Origin: JAUILH01 sp965230535
Lineage (GTDB): Bacteria; Bacteroidota; Bacteroidia; Flavobacteriales_D; JAUILH01
Assembly: GCA_965230535.1 (NCBI GenBank)
Contig: OZ246009.1
Location: 434,001 to 498,000 of the forward strand
DNA length: 64,000 nucleotides
Direction: 5' to 3'
Position 1 is the first letter of the stretch, and each line of letters starts with the position of its first letter. A program made the position numbers and the translations under genes. This document shows positions 47,427 to 55,171 of this stretch, in pieces. The notes under the pieces were generated by a model. That model did not search any database. It was given only the letters and a program-made list of their open reading frames with translations, and was not told the origin of the DNA.

Positions 47427-47720
47427 CTAATCCTGGGGATTTTTCTTAGCTTTTTTTTCAGCTTTTCGTTGAGCTTTTCTCTCTGCTTTTTCTTTAGCGC
47501 GAGCCATCATTTCTTCACCCTTCTCTTCATGAAGTTTTTCCATACGTCTTCTCATGAACCTTCTTGCAAAGAAGTAGAAGATGGCAATGACGGTAGCTAT
47601 GTAAAACCCGGTTACCATAGGACCGTAACCCGTTGTAGCATGCATGTAAACACCATAAACCAGGGCGCCGATTCCAACCAGCAGCCAAACTTTTTCCATG
47701 ATTTTGTTATACGTGTGCAT
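47427..47720 (-). CDS. Small membrane protein with a basic coiled tail
   Basis: This protein of 97 residues (or 90 if it starts at the ATG at 47699, which is equally good) has two membrane segments: KVWLLVGIGALVYGVYMHA and MVTGFYIATVIAIFYFFARRFM. A tail of about 45 residues made almost only of Arg, Lys, Glu and Ala follows (RAKEKAERKAQRKAEKKAKK), which is likely a charged helix. It starts 2 bp after the lptC stop and ends 16 bp before the CNNM gene. I know no function; its place suggests an envelope role. Confidence 0.75.
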   Translation of the reverse strand: MHTYNKIMEKVWLLVGIGALVYGVYMHATTGYGPMVTGFYIATVIAIFYFFARRFMRRRMEKLHEEKGEEMMARAKEKAERKAQRKAEKKAKKNPQD

Positions 47721-47722
47721 GT

Positions 47723-48337
47723 CTATTTATTGAAAAGTGAATCCGTGTTTATTTGTACAATATTACTATATCCTCTGAAAACATACCAAGAAAACTTCTC
47801 ATCAGTATCTACACCAAACTGACATTTATGGAAATCGAGCCCATCGTACATTAAAACGGGATCATCTGTTCTTACTGAGCTACTGTCTGCCTGAAGCTTT
47901 CCTCTTAGCTTTTCCCAAATCAAATAATCGGTATACAAAGTTTGATTTTCGTGGAAATTCTCAATAACCACATTGTCGAACACTTCAAATTTTTGTGAAG
48001 TTTCCTGATAAATGCCACTATCTGCTACCATTTTGGCCTCTACCTGATTTAGGGAGTCGTAATGAATCACAGTCAGTCCATCTGGGAAATAGGTACGAGA
48101 AGGATAAGTTTTTCTTTGAATACGCGGTGCACTTAGAATGGCAATGGCGTTACCTTCACTATACATGGTCATATGAATGGTATCCATTTCTTCCGGCGTG
48201 CGGGTATGAATGCCACTTACTTCTTCAATTTCTGAATTACTATTACTGCAAGAAAAAAAGATTCCGGCCGTTAACACGACCGGAATGATTATCCATGTAG
48301 GATACTTTTGACTGAGTATTTTAATGTGTTTAGTCAC
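47723..48337 (-). CDS. lptC: LPS export ABC transporter periplasmic protein LptC
   Basis: This 204-residue protein starts at GTG, overlapping the end of the upstream gene by 8 bp. The N-terminal hydrophobic segment ends GIFFSCSNS, so it could be a lipoprotein instead of the usual single membrane anchor. The LptC beta-jelly-roll follows: IHMTMYSEGNAIAILSAPRIQ, TYFPDGLTVIHYDS, VEAKMVADSGIYQETSQKFEVFDNVVIENF, then LYTDYLIWEK. LptC receives lipopolysaccharide from LptBFG. The matching lptB is about 35 kb away in this window. Confidence 0.88.
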   Translation of the reverse strand: MTKHIKILSQKYPTWIIIPVVLTAGIFFSCSNSNSEIEEVSGIHTRTPEEMDTIHMTMYSEGNAIAILSAPRIQRKTYPSRTYFPDGLTVIHYDSLNQVEAKMVADSGIYQETSQKFEVFDNVVIENFHENQTLYTDYLIWEKLRGKLQADSSSVRTDDPVLMYDGLDFHKCQFGVDTDEKFSWYVFRGYSNIVQINTDSLFNK

Positions 48338-49643
48338 TAGATCTTACTGTAGTCTTCATGTTCCAGCAAGGAACGTTGTATGAAGAACCAACTGTAATTG
48401 TAGCGTTGAACAGATCAGCTCTTTTAGGATACATTCTTTTGTTCATGTCTTTTCCTAAACCAGCTTTCTCGTAGTAATCATCCGCTAACCAGTAGATAGA
48501 TTTTCTTTCAATACCGGTACTACCACAAGTTTTGTTGCTTAAGTAGTAATCACCAACATATCTCCATCCTTCTTTGTTTCCAGAGTTGGCAGCTTTCTCA
48601 CCGTAAGACTTAGCACCGGCAAGGTTACCTTGTTTCTTGCTGATTCTTGCACCAAGCATATAGAATTTTGCCATGTCTGAACCAGATACACCTTCAGATT
48701 TACCAAGCTCAATGGCTTCTTTTAAGAACTTCATAGCTTCACCAGACTTCCCTTCTTTATAGTTCTTATATGCAATTCCGTAAGCTGCACCAGAAGACTT
48801 GTTACACTCGTACTGCTTCATAGCCAATTTAGCGTAAGGTTCAGAATCCTGACATCCTTTACTATCTAAAAGGGCAATGTACTTTTCAATAATTGGAGCA
48901 GCCGCTTCACAATCTTCAGGCATGCCTTCAACAATCTTAGCTACCATTGGTACCAATTGCTCACAGCTTAAGCAGAATTCTGCCATTTTATCCATTTCAG
49001 CCTGAATAGGATCTAGTTGTGCAGCGTCTCCACCGTTGTCTTTCAACTTCTGAATTAACTCAGAACAGTAGAAGTACTCTTTTACTAGGAAATCGCAATC
49101 AGCACCTTCATCTTTATATCTCAACTTGTTGTATGCATGTCTGAAATATCCCTGAATGGCATATTGTGTTGGATACAACTTGATACTTTCTCCAAGGTGC
49201 TTGAAAGATTCGTGACGCTTAGGCTCATAGTCATAAGTCATCTCATCGATTCCCCAACGCATTAAGAAGTCACCTCTTTTGGTGTCATCCCAATCCTTGC
49301 TAAAATACTTTTCTCTCCACTCGTAAGTCATGTAGTTAGAATCGATCAAAACTCGTTTTCTATCTGCATCTGCTTCCGGACGGATCAACATGGCGAACAT
49401 GTAATTGGCCAATGCGATATTTTCATCGTTGAAGTGCTTACAAGAAGTTAAATCTTCTCCGGCTCCAGCCAACATACACTGCCAGAAAGGGTAGGCCCCG
49501 GCGTAATCGTTTTGGTTCATTCTAATAGCCCAGTTGTTATAACATTTATCACAATCTGGTTCCGGACTTGCAGAACTCACCACTGGCACTAACATCAAAG
49601 CTCCAAGAGCCAGTCCAACCATATTATTTAATACTTTTTTCAT
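48330..49643 (-). CDS. Exported TPR-like repeat protein, 437 residues
   Basis: The ATG at 49643 gives a signal peptide (MKKVLNNMVGLALGALMLVPVVSSASP) and a 10-bp gap to the upstream gene; earlier in-frame starts would overlap that gene. The mature protein opens with a Cys pair (PDCDKCYNNWAIRM) and consists of helical repeats of TPR type, clearest near the end: AAYGIAYKNYKEGKSGEAMKFLKEAIELG, then AKFYMLGARISKKQGNLAGAKSYGEKAANSG. Several further Cys pairs occur. It is probably a periplasmic scaffold. It overlaps lptC by 8 bp and so is coupled to it. Confidence 0.8.
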   Translation of the reverse strand: MKKVLNNMVGLALGALMLVPVVSSASPEPDCDKCYNNWAIRMNQNDYAGAYPFWQCMLAGAGEDLTSCKHFNDENIALANYMFAMLIRPEADADRKRVLIDSNYMTYEWREKYFSKDWDDTKRGDFLMRWGIDEMTYDYEPKRHESFKHLGESIKLYPTQYAIQGYFRHAYNKLRYKDEGADCDFLVKEYFYCSELIQKLKDNGGDAAQLDPIQAEMDKMAEFCLSCEQLVPMVAKIVEGMPEDCEAAAPIIEKYIALLDSKGCQDSEPYAKLAMKQYECNKSSGAAYGIAYKNYKEGKSGEAMKFLKEAIELGKSEGVSGSDMAKFYMLGARISKKQGNLAGAKSYGEKAANSGNKEGWRYVGDYYLSNKTCGSTGIERKSIYWLADDYYEKAGLGKDMNKRMYPKRADLFNATITVGSSYNVPCWNMKTTVRSSD

Positions 49644-49653
49644 CTCAGTCAAT

Positions 49654-51114
49654 TTAATCATATTTTCTTTTCCTAAACCACAAGTTGTAATTACTAGGAG
49701 ACAAAGAAATTCCAATGAACATGCCAAAATAACTTTCTTTTATTAAATTATTGTCAATTGTTCCTCTTTTGCCTAATTCAAACCCAATATTCAAACTTGA
49801 AGTTGACGCTGTGTTTAATAGCGGTAAGCCTAATCCAAATCGCATGCCATAATTGTCGATTCGCGTATCATTCAGGCTAAGAAATGATTGAGTGGTAGTA
49901 AATCCTAAGCGATATGATACCAGAGACAAGTAACCTGTTTTATCACCGATTCTATTTACTTGTGGCTGGAACTCAATACCTAAGCCATAGGTTGTACTAT
50001 TGTTCAGGTTGTCATTAATGGTGTCACCATCAAAAATTTCTCTGTAATCAGACCATTGTGTTTGCGACCCTTGAAGAGATACGCGTAAACGTCCATATGT
50101 CAAATCTGATGAGTTTGCTTTTTGAGTAAAAGTTTCGATTCCCAGTCCGTAAGAAAAAGTTTTAGGCAAGGTAATTGAACCTGAGATGTCATCAGAAAGT
50201 TCAATGGTGTCTCGCATCACGTCCAGACCAAATCCATCTTTAATATAGCTAACTGAGAAGAAATCCCGAGATGCACTCATGTCGTTTCCTAAACTATAAG
50301 TCGATCCAAAAGACACTTTGGTGTTTGGAGAAACATCACCTACGTAGGCCAATCCGAAATTAAACATCACATCTGATACCCTAACTGAAGAATTCACAAG
50401 TGTATTGAGGTAGGTAATGTTGTCGAACTCTACTCTTCTCGATTTAGAAAGTGTTCCAAACAGGAAAGAAGCATTTGCCCCGATAGATAGTCGGTGTCTG
50501 TAATTCAGTTCTTTTTCGACCCTAACATATCTGATACTGTCATTGATGTCAGTTCTTTCTCCAACCGGAATTATGGTTCTTGCTTTGAATTTGCCCGTTC
50601 CTTTTACTTTTTTGTCTACAACTTTAAGAGATAAACCTCCGAATATGCGATTGATGCCCCCGTCTCCTGTATAAGTATAGCTAACAGATGTTTGGTCACT
50701 CAATGTATAATCTTGTTTAATGGTATAACCTTGAGAAGAATAAGGCATCAAACCAAAAGCACCACCAACTCTGTTTGAGATGGGGAGTCCCATAATGATG
50801 TTCCTCAATCCGGAAGTTTTTCCGTAATCGGTCTCGCTACTGGTTTCAAATCTGTTGAATGTGGCACTTACTCCAACATCCAGAATAGGTCTGTGTTTTG
50901 CCAGAAAAGAATAGCTCGCCGGATTCCCTGGGTTTACAATATTGGTGTCAAACACTGCAGAATAGGCGCCACCTTGCGTCCAAAGTGAAGCTGTACTACC
51001 GAATTCCAAATCACCAAACCCGAATCTTGAATATGGAGACGTGGACTGTGGCTGAGCCAGAAGAGAGCTGGTGCTAAGAAATAAGCATACAATAATTCCG
51101 AGCAATCGCCTCAT
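49654..51114 (-). CDS. Outer-membrane barrel protein, FadL-like appearance
   Basis: This 486-residue protein has a signal peptide ending SLLAQ. The mature start, PYSRFGFGDLEFGSTASLWTQGGAYSA, is a pattern I remember from flavobacterial outer-membrane proteins near coaX. Then come VNPGNPASYSFL and many amphipathic strands (RNIIMGLPISNRVGGAFGLMPYSSQGY). The NPAS element and barrel layout resemble the FadL/OMPP1 superfamily, but the assignment is loose. The ATG overlaps the coaX stop by one base (TAATG), so the two are translationally coupled. Confidence 0.75.
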   Translation of the reverse strand: MRRLLGIIVCLFLSTSSLLAQPQSTSPYSRFGFGDLEFGSTASLWTQGGAYSAVFDTNIVNPGNPASYSFLAKHRPILDVGVSATFNRFETSSETDYGKTSGLRNIIMGLPISNRVGGAFGLMPYSSQGYTIKQDYTLSDQTSVSYTYTGDGGINRIFGGLSLKVVDKKVKGTGKFKARTIIPVGERTDINDSIRYVRVEKELNYRHRLSIGANASFLFGTLSKSRRVEFDNITYLNTLVNSSVRVSDVMFNFGLAYVGDVSPNTKVSFGSTYSLGNDMSASRDFFSVSYIKDGFGLDVMRDTIELSDDISGSITLPKTFSYGLGIETFTQKANSSDLTYGRLRVSLQGSQTQWSDYREIFDGDTINDNLNNSTTYGLGIEFQPQVNRIGDKTGYLSLVSYRLGFTTTQSFLSLNDTRIDNYGMRFGLGLPLLNTASTSSLNIGFELGKRGTIDNNLIKESYFGMFIGISLSPSNYNLWFRKRKYD

Positions 51115-51845
51115 TACTTTAAAGTGTCTTGATATATGAGTATTTGATTTAATCCGCTTAAGGTTAAAAAATCGTGTGCAAAGATGGTACTTTTTAGGGC
51201 ATCCGCAAAAAAATTGAAATCTCCGCCGGTTCCTATGGTCTGTAAATCGTTAAAATCGGACAAATATTGTTCTGTGAAGCCATTAATTTCATGAATGATA
51301 CCATTTACGATTCCCGAATTGATGGATTCAAAGCTCGTTTTCCCAATGTAATCCTGCGTTTCTTCAGGATCAATCAATGGTAATTCCCCCGTATAATCGG
51401 GCATAGACTTTACACGCATCCCCAGTCCGGGAGAGATGGCACCACCTATATAATGTCCCTTTGAAGTCACAAAATCATATTTAATACAAGTACCCATATC
51501 AATGACCAGGCAATTTGTATTTGGAAATAAATGTTGGGCTGCAACCGCATTACATAGTCTGTCTATTCCAAGTGTTTTTGGCGTTTGGTAATCTATTTGA
51601 ATGGGCAGAGGCGTATCTTCTGTGATTCTGACCGCTTTGTCAATAATGAACTTTGGTAAATGATCCAGATTTCCTCTCACATCACTTATAATGTAGTTGC
51701 TGGATGAATCTATGAGCCATTCCCATTGCTCTTCAAAAGAAAATTCGTCTTCATGAGAAAGGGAATATTTATGTTCCAGGTCATCACCCTTAAACAAAGC
51801 TACCTTAGTTCTCGTATTCCCTACATCAATGATTAGATTTGCCAT
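51114..51845 (-). CDS. coaX: Type III pantothenate kinase
   Basis: This 243-residue enzyme phosphorylates pantothenate, the first step of coenzyme A synthesis. The motifs of the ASKHA-fold CoaX family are all present: IIDVGNTRTKVALF at the start (phosphate loop), LGIDRLCNAVAA, LVIDMGTCIKYDF, GGAISPGLGMR and TGGDFNFFADAL. It heads the minus-strand run of seven genes that ends with ppiD. The remaining members are envelope genes, a combination I recall from other Flavobacteria. Confidence 0.93.
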   Translation of the reverse strand: MANLIIDVGNTRTKVALFKGDDLEHKYSLSHEDEFSFEEQWEWLIDSSSNYIISDVRGNLDHLPKFIIDKAVRITEDTPLPIQIDYQTPKTLGIDRLCNAVAAQHLFPNTNCLVIDMGTCIKYDFVTSKGHYIGGAISPGLGMRVKSMPDYTGELPLIDPEETQDYIGKTSFESINSGIVNGIIHEINGFTEQYLSDFNDLQTIGTGGDFNFFADALKSTIFAHDFLTLSGLNQILIYQDTLK

Positions 51846-51882
51846 GAAGTGATAAAATTAAACTTAAAATTAGCATGGCTTG

Positions 51883-51911
51883 TTGATGTAAAGAAAATAT
51901 TTATAAATTTG
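51883..51911 (+). promoter_or_regulatory. Promoter for tRNA-Phe
   Basis: TTG (51883-51885) and TAAATTTG (51904-51911) are separated by 18 bases and match the Bacteroidota -33/-7 consensus TTG ... TAnnTTTG. The -7 box ends 15 bases before the first tRNA base. This is the best-formed promoter I found in the window. Confidence 0.65.
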
Positions 51912-51926
51912 TCGACCCAAAAGGAT

Positions 51927-51999
51927 GGTGCGGTAGCTCAGTAGGTAGAGCAATGGACTGAAAATCCATGTGTCGGCGGTTCGATCCCGCCCCACACCA
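51927..51999 (+). tRNA. tRNA-Phe (anticodon GAA)
   Basis: The 73-base cloverleaf reads: acceptor GGTGCGG, D-arm GCTC/GAGC, anticodon arm ATGGA/TCCAT with loop CTGAAAA (anticodon GAA), a 5-base variable loop, T-arm GGCGG/CCGCC with loop TTCGATC, 3' acceptor strand CCACACC and discriminator A. CCA is not encoded. Six of seven acceptor pairs are normal, but position 5 (C) faces A68, a C-A mismatch. A strong promoter lies upstream and a terminator hairpin begins only 6 bases after the end. The downstream hairpin region is duplicated 5.3 kb away. Confidence 0.93.
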
Positions 52000-52005
52000 C
52001 AAGAA

Positions 52006-52032
52006 GCCTCTCAGCAATGAGAGGCTTTTTTT
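52006..52032 (+). terminator. Terminator of tRNA-Phe (inside the left direct repeat)
   Basis: GCCTCTCA and TGAGAGGC form a perfect 8-bp stem around GCAA (extended by flanking A/T pairs) followed by seven T. An identical hairpin occurs at 57336-57362. Confidence 0.9.
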
Positions 52033-52091
52033 GTACTTAAACTTCTAACTTTGGCATTCATAGTCGGGATTCAATGAAGCACTACATGAAA
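52006..52091 (+). repeat. Left copy of an 86-bp direct repeat
   Basis: This segment aligns without gaps to 57336-57421 with four differences by eye (52033 G/A, 52045 C/T, 52053 G/A, 52083 C/A). It contains the terminator hairpin, an AT-rich spacer and the start codon plus about five codons of the gene that is intact at 57404. The match stops at 52091. It directly follows tRNA-Phe, a typical place for integration or recombination. Confidence 0.9.
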
Positions 52092-52130
52092 AACGAGACA
52101 AGTAATTCAAAGGTAAATACCAGTAATTAA
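52074..52130 (+). pseudogene. Truncated 5' remnant of the small membrane-protein gene at 57404
   Basis: The frame opens with the same ATG context and residues MKHYMK as the intact gene (MKQYMK), then diverges (NETSNS...) and stops after 18 codons. It is best read as a broken first copy left by the duplication or insertion event. A short real peptide cannot be excluded. The stretch from here to 52235 shows no other gene. Confidence 0.4.
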
Positions 52131-52223
52131 CAAAACCTGTATTGTACTATTCAGTCAGGCGGGATCCATGTCATAGATGTAACTTGTCCTTTTTTAAGGA
52201 AAGAGACCGAAATGTAATATTAG

Positions 52224-52231
52224 TAGATTTG
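52224..52231 (+). promoter_or_regulatory. Possible -7 box for the two-component operon
   Basis: TAGATTTG matches TAnnTTTG but ends only 4 bases before the ATG at 52236 and has no TTG at the right distance. If used, the transcript would be leaderless. Confidence 0.25.
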
Positions 52232-52235
52232 CCCT

Positions 52236-52952
52236 ATGAAAGTTAAGCTACTTATTATAGAAGATGAAAGCGTCATTGCCATGGATATGGCCGATATGCT
52301 AGCAGATATTGGCTATGAGATAGTAGATACAGTACCTGATTATTCTGGTGCCATTGATATTTTACAGAATAATGATGTTGACATTGCCATTATTGACATC
52401 ATGCTGGGCGGTTCAAAAGATGGTATTGAGTTAGCTAAAACTATTAGGTTAAACTATGATATACCCTTTATATTTCTGACATCACATTCTGACAAGGCCA
52501 CAGTAGAGTCTGCCTCCACAACAAAACCAAATGGTTATTTAATCAAACCGTTTGACGTAGATCATGTATATGTGGCCATAGAGACAGCTCTCTCCAATTA
52601 TGTAGCTCAAAAAAATCCAAGTGATCCATTGCTTGTAAAAGACAGTTTGTTTATCAAATCAGATCGGGTTTATGAAAAAGTGCGAACCGAGGATATTTTA
52701 TGGCTCAAAGCAGAAGGTAACTACATTAATGTAATTACCTCAAAAAAAAGACATCTCGTGCGATCATCTTTCAACAATCTTATCGAGAAACTCCCGAAAA
52801 ACACGTTTGTAAAAACGCATAAATCATACTATGTTAACATACACAAAATTGACGCCGTAAACCATACGTTTATTATCATCAATGACACAGAACTTCCGTT
52901 AAGCAGAAACTACAAAGAGTTTATACACTCAAGCTTAAACCGTATAATGTAA
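52236..52952 (+). CDS. LytTR-type response regulator
   Basis: This 238-residue protein has a receiver domain (residues 1-120) with acidic pocket EDE (9-11), phospho-acceptor Asp54 in AIIDIMLGG, and switch Lys in GYLIKPFDVDH. A LytTR DNA-binding domain (about 140-238) follows, with ILWLKAEGNYINVITSKKRHLVRSS, FVKTHKSYYVNIHKID and LPLSRNYKEF. It lies 5 bp before the sensor kinase gene, so the two form one system. The pair lies between the two 86-bp repeats, next to a large T9SS protein that could be its target gene. That target is a guess. Confidence 0.92.
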   Translation: MKVKLLIIEDESVIAMDMADMLADIGYEIVDTVPDYSGAIDILQNNDVDIAIIDIMLGGSKDGIELAKTIRLNYDIPFIFLTSHSDKATVESASTTKPNGYLIKPFDVDHVYVAIETALSNYVAQKNPSDPLLVKDSLFIKSDRVYEKVRTEDILWLKAEGNYINVITSKKRHLVRSSFNNLIEKLPKNTFVKTHKSYYVNIHKIDAVNHTFIIINDTELPLSRNYKEFIHSSLNRIM

Positions 52953-52957
52953 GGCAA

Positions 52958-55048
52958 ATGAAACTCCTTCTTTTTTGTTTATTCACCATTATCGGTAGTT
53001 GCACGAATTCTTTTGCCCAGGATCAAAGATTTACTGACAGTCTGGAATTGACAATTGGGGATGAAAAGAATCACGATACCATCAGAATTAATGGATTGCT
53101 GCAACTTGCTTTGGTTTATTATCCACACCAAATAGATAGTGTTATTTCTATCTATGAGAGAGCGGAAAACCTTGCGTTGACTTCAATGGAAAATGAAAAC
53201 GATAGCCAGTCAAGGCTTATTCTTGCAAGCAAGTTAAGAATTATATACTCTGATTTTGGAGAGATCTACATTTCGAATGGAGTTTCTGACAAGGCACTTC
53301 ACTATTACAACAAAGCCCTGAGAGAGGGTGAAAAAAATGGAGATCAATTATTCGTTGCAAGCTGCTTCAACAATATTGGATTCATTTTTTACAGACTAGG
53401 GGAGACTGATTCGGCGTTGATTTATTTCCATTCAGCATATGACCGATTCGTAGAAATCAGAGATACCTTGAATGCTGCAACTGCTTTAAGTAGTATTGCC
53501 AATTGTCATTACCTAAAAGGAGATTTTGAAACTTCATTAAATATTCATGATCAGATCATTCGTCTTTCAGAATCCATAAACGATACTGCTGGTATGGCTT
53601 ACAGTTATGCTACAATAGCCCGACTATATCGCGACCAGAAAGAATATGGTTTAGCTAAAAAATCATCAGAGAAAGCCCTTAAGCTGGGAGAATTGTCCGG
53701 AAATTTTGAGTTAATTGGAATGGCCCACTTGAATTTAGGGTTTATACAGCAGTTAAGAGGGCATCTTGATTCGGCACTCTATTTTAATTATAAATGTCTG
53801 GAAGCATATCAGCTGTCCGGAATCCAGCTTGGAGAAGCTGAAGCCATGTTAAATATAGGAGAGGTTTATAAGCTTCAGGGAAAAATGGAGGAAAGTTTGT
53901 CCAGCTTTCAGGAAAGCCTTTCCATTAACCGCGAATTTGGTTCATTATCCGGAATTGCTGATGCCTGTACAGAAATAGCAAAACTGAAATATGAGGTTCA
54001 GGAATATGATGTAGCATGGTCTATGGCCGATGAGGCTTTTGATGCTGCGGAGCAATTAGGTGCTCCAAGGTCACTTATGAAGGCCGCCGAAATACGTTAT
54101 AAAGTTGCTCAAAAACTGCAAAATTGGGAAGCCGCATTCCAGAACCACGACTTATATGTTCTTCTTAGGGATAGTTTGAATAATTCAGAAAACGAAAAAC
54201 TGGTAATTCGACAAGCCCTGACTTTTGAGCACGACAAAGCAGATGCAATACGGGACGCTGAATATAAAAAGGATTTGGAAATCAAAGAAGAACAACGAAA
54301 AGCCCAAACCTATGTCATTTATTCTGTTATTGCAGGAGCAGTTCTACTGGGCATCTTTTTGAGTTTTGTATTTGTCAGACTTAAAAAAGAAAGAAGACAA
54401 AAGGAGATCATTGAAAAACAAAACAATGAAAAGAGCATTTTGTTAAAAGAAATTCACCATCGAGTAAAGAATAACCTTCAGGTTATTTCTTCACTCTTAA
54501 ATCTTCAATCCAGAACCATTGTAGACGATTCTGCACTGAGTGCGGTGAAAGAAGGCCAAAATAGAGTGAAGTCCATAGCTCTTATCCACCAAAAGCTCTA
54601 TCAAACTGAAGACCTCTCTGAGGTGGCATTGGAGGAATACGTTCAACAGCTTTCTACATTCCTAAAATCGGTCTTTGGAAAATCCGACTGTCAGGTGAAT
54701 ATAAATATAACACCTTCTGATCTTACATTGGATACTGATACAGCTGTCCCGGTTGGCTTGATTTTGAACGAGTTGATTACCAATTCTCTCAAATATGGAT
54801 GCAACGAACATAAAAGAATTGACATTAACTTAAATCTTCAGACACCTGGAAGTTATGTGTTAATCGTTTCAGACCATGGACCGGGTCTGCCTCTGGATTT
54901 AGACATTAGTAAAGCACGTTCTCTGGGGTTGAGACTGGTCCGGGAATTGTCGAAACAATTACAGGGAGAGTTTCAATACACCAAGGATCCTTTACCCTCT
55001 TTCAAGGTAATATTTAAGGCAACCAATGTTCGGAGAAGAACATTATGA
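52958..55048 (+). CDS. TPR-containing sensor histidine kinase, HisKA_2 type
   Basis: This 696-residue protein has a signal peptide (about 21 residues, NSFAQ), then about seven TPR repeats in the periplasmic part (residues 75-410; for example ALHYYNKALREGEKNGDQLFVASCFNNIGFIFY). A membrane segment at about 449-472 (VIYSVIAGAVLLGIFLSFVFV) and a short coiled linker follow. The kinase core carries the His in EIHHRVKNNLQVISSLLNLQ (about 500), N-box LNELITNSLKYG and G-box SDHGPGLPLD. This is the usual Bacteroidota partner of LytTR regulators. It would sense a periplasmic protein or ligand through the TPRs. Confidence 0.92.
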   Translation: MKLLLFCLFTIIGSCTNSFAQDQRFTDSLELTIGDEKNHDTIRINGLLQLALVYYPHQIDSVISIYERAENLALTSMENENDSQSRLILASKLRIIYSDFGEIYISNGVSDKALHYYNKALREGEKNGDQLFVASCFNNIGFIFYRLGETDSALIYFHSAYDRFVEIRDTLNAATALSSIANCHYLKGDFETSLNIHDQIIRLSESINDTAGMAYSYATIARLYRDQKEYGLAKKSSEKALKLGELSGNFELIGMAHLNLGFIQQLRGHLDSALYFNYKCLEAYQLSGIQLGEAEAMLNIGEVYKLQGKMEESLSSFQESLSINREFGSLSGIADACTEIAKLKYEVQEYDVAWSMADEAFDAAEQLGAPRSLMKAAEIRYKVAQKLQNWEAAFQNHDLYVLLRDSLNNSENEKLVIRQALTFEHDKADAIRDAEYKKDLEIKEEQRKAQTYVIYSVIAGAVLLGIFLSFVFVRLKKERRQKEIIEKQNNEKSILLKEIHHRVKNNLQVISSLLNLQSRTIVDDSALSAVKEGQNRVKSIALIHQKLYQTEDLSEVALEEYVQQLSTFLKSVFGKSDCQVNINITPSDLTLDTDTAVPVGLILNELITNSLKYGCNEHKRIDINLNLQTPGSYVLIVSDHGPGLPLDLDISKARSLGLRLVRELSKQLQGEFQYTKDPLPSFKVIFKATNVRRRTL

Positions 55049-55171
55049 TACTTTACCAAGCAATTGATGTCCCCGCTAATGTTCGTTACATACACTATCC
55101 TGTATTTCATAACATAAATTTCTTCATATATCTGGTTGATCTTAGACTTGCAGAAACATTCTTACAAAAAA

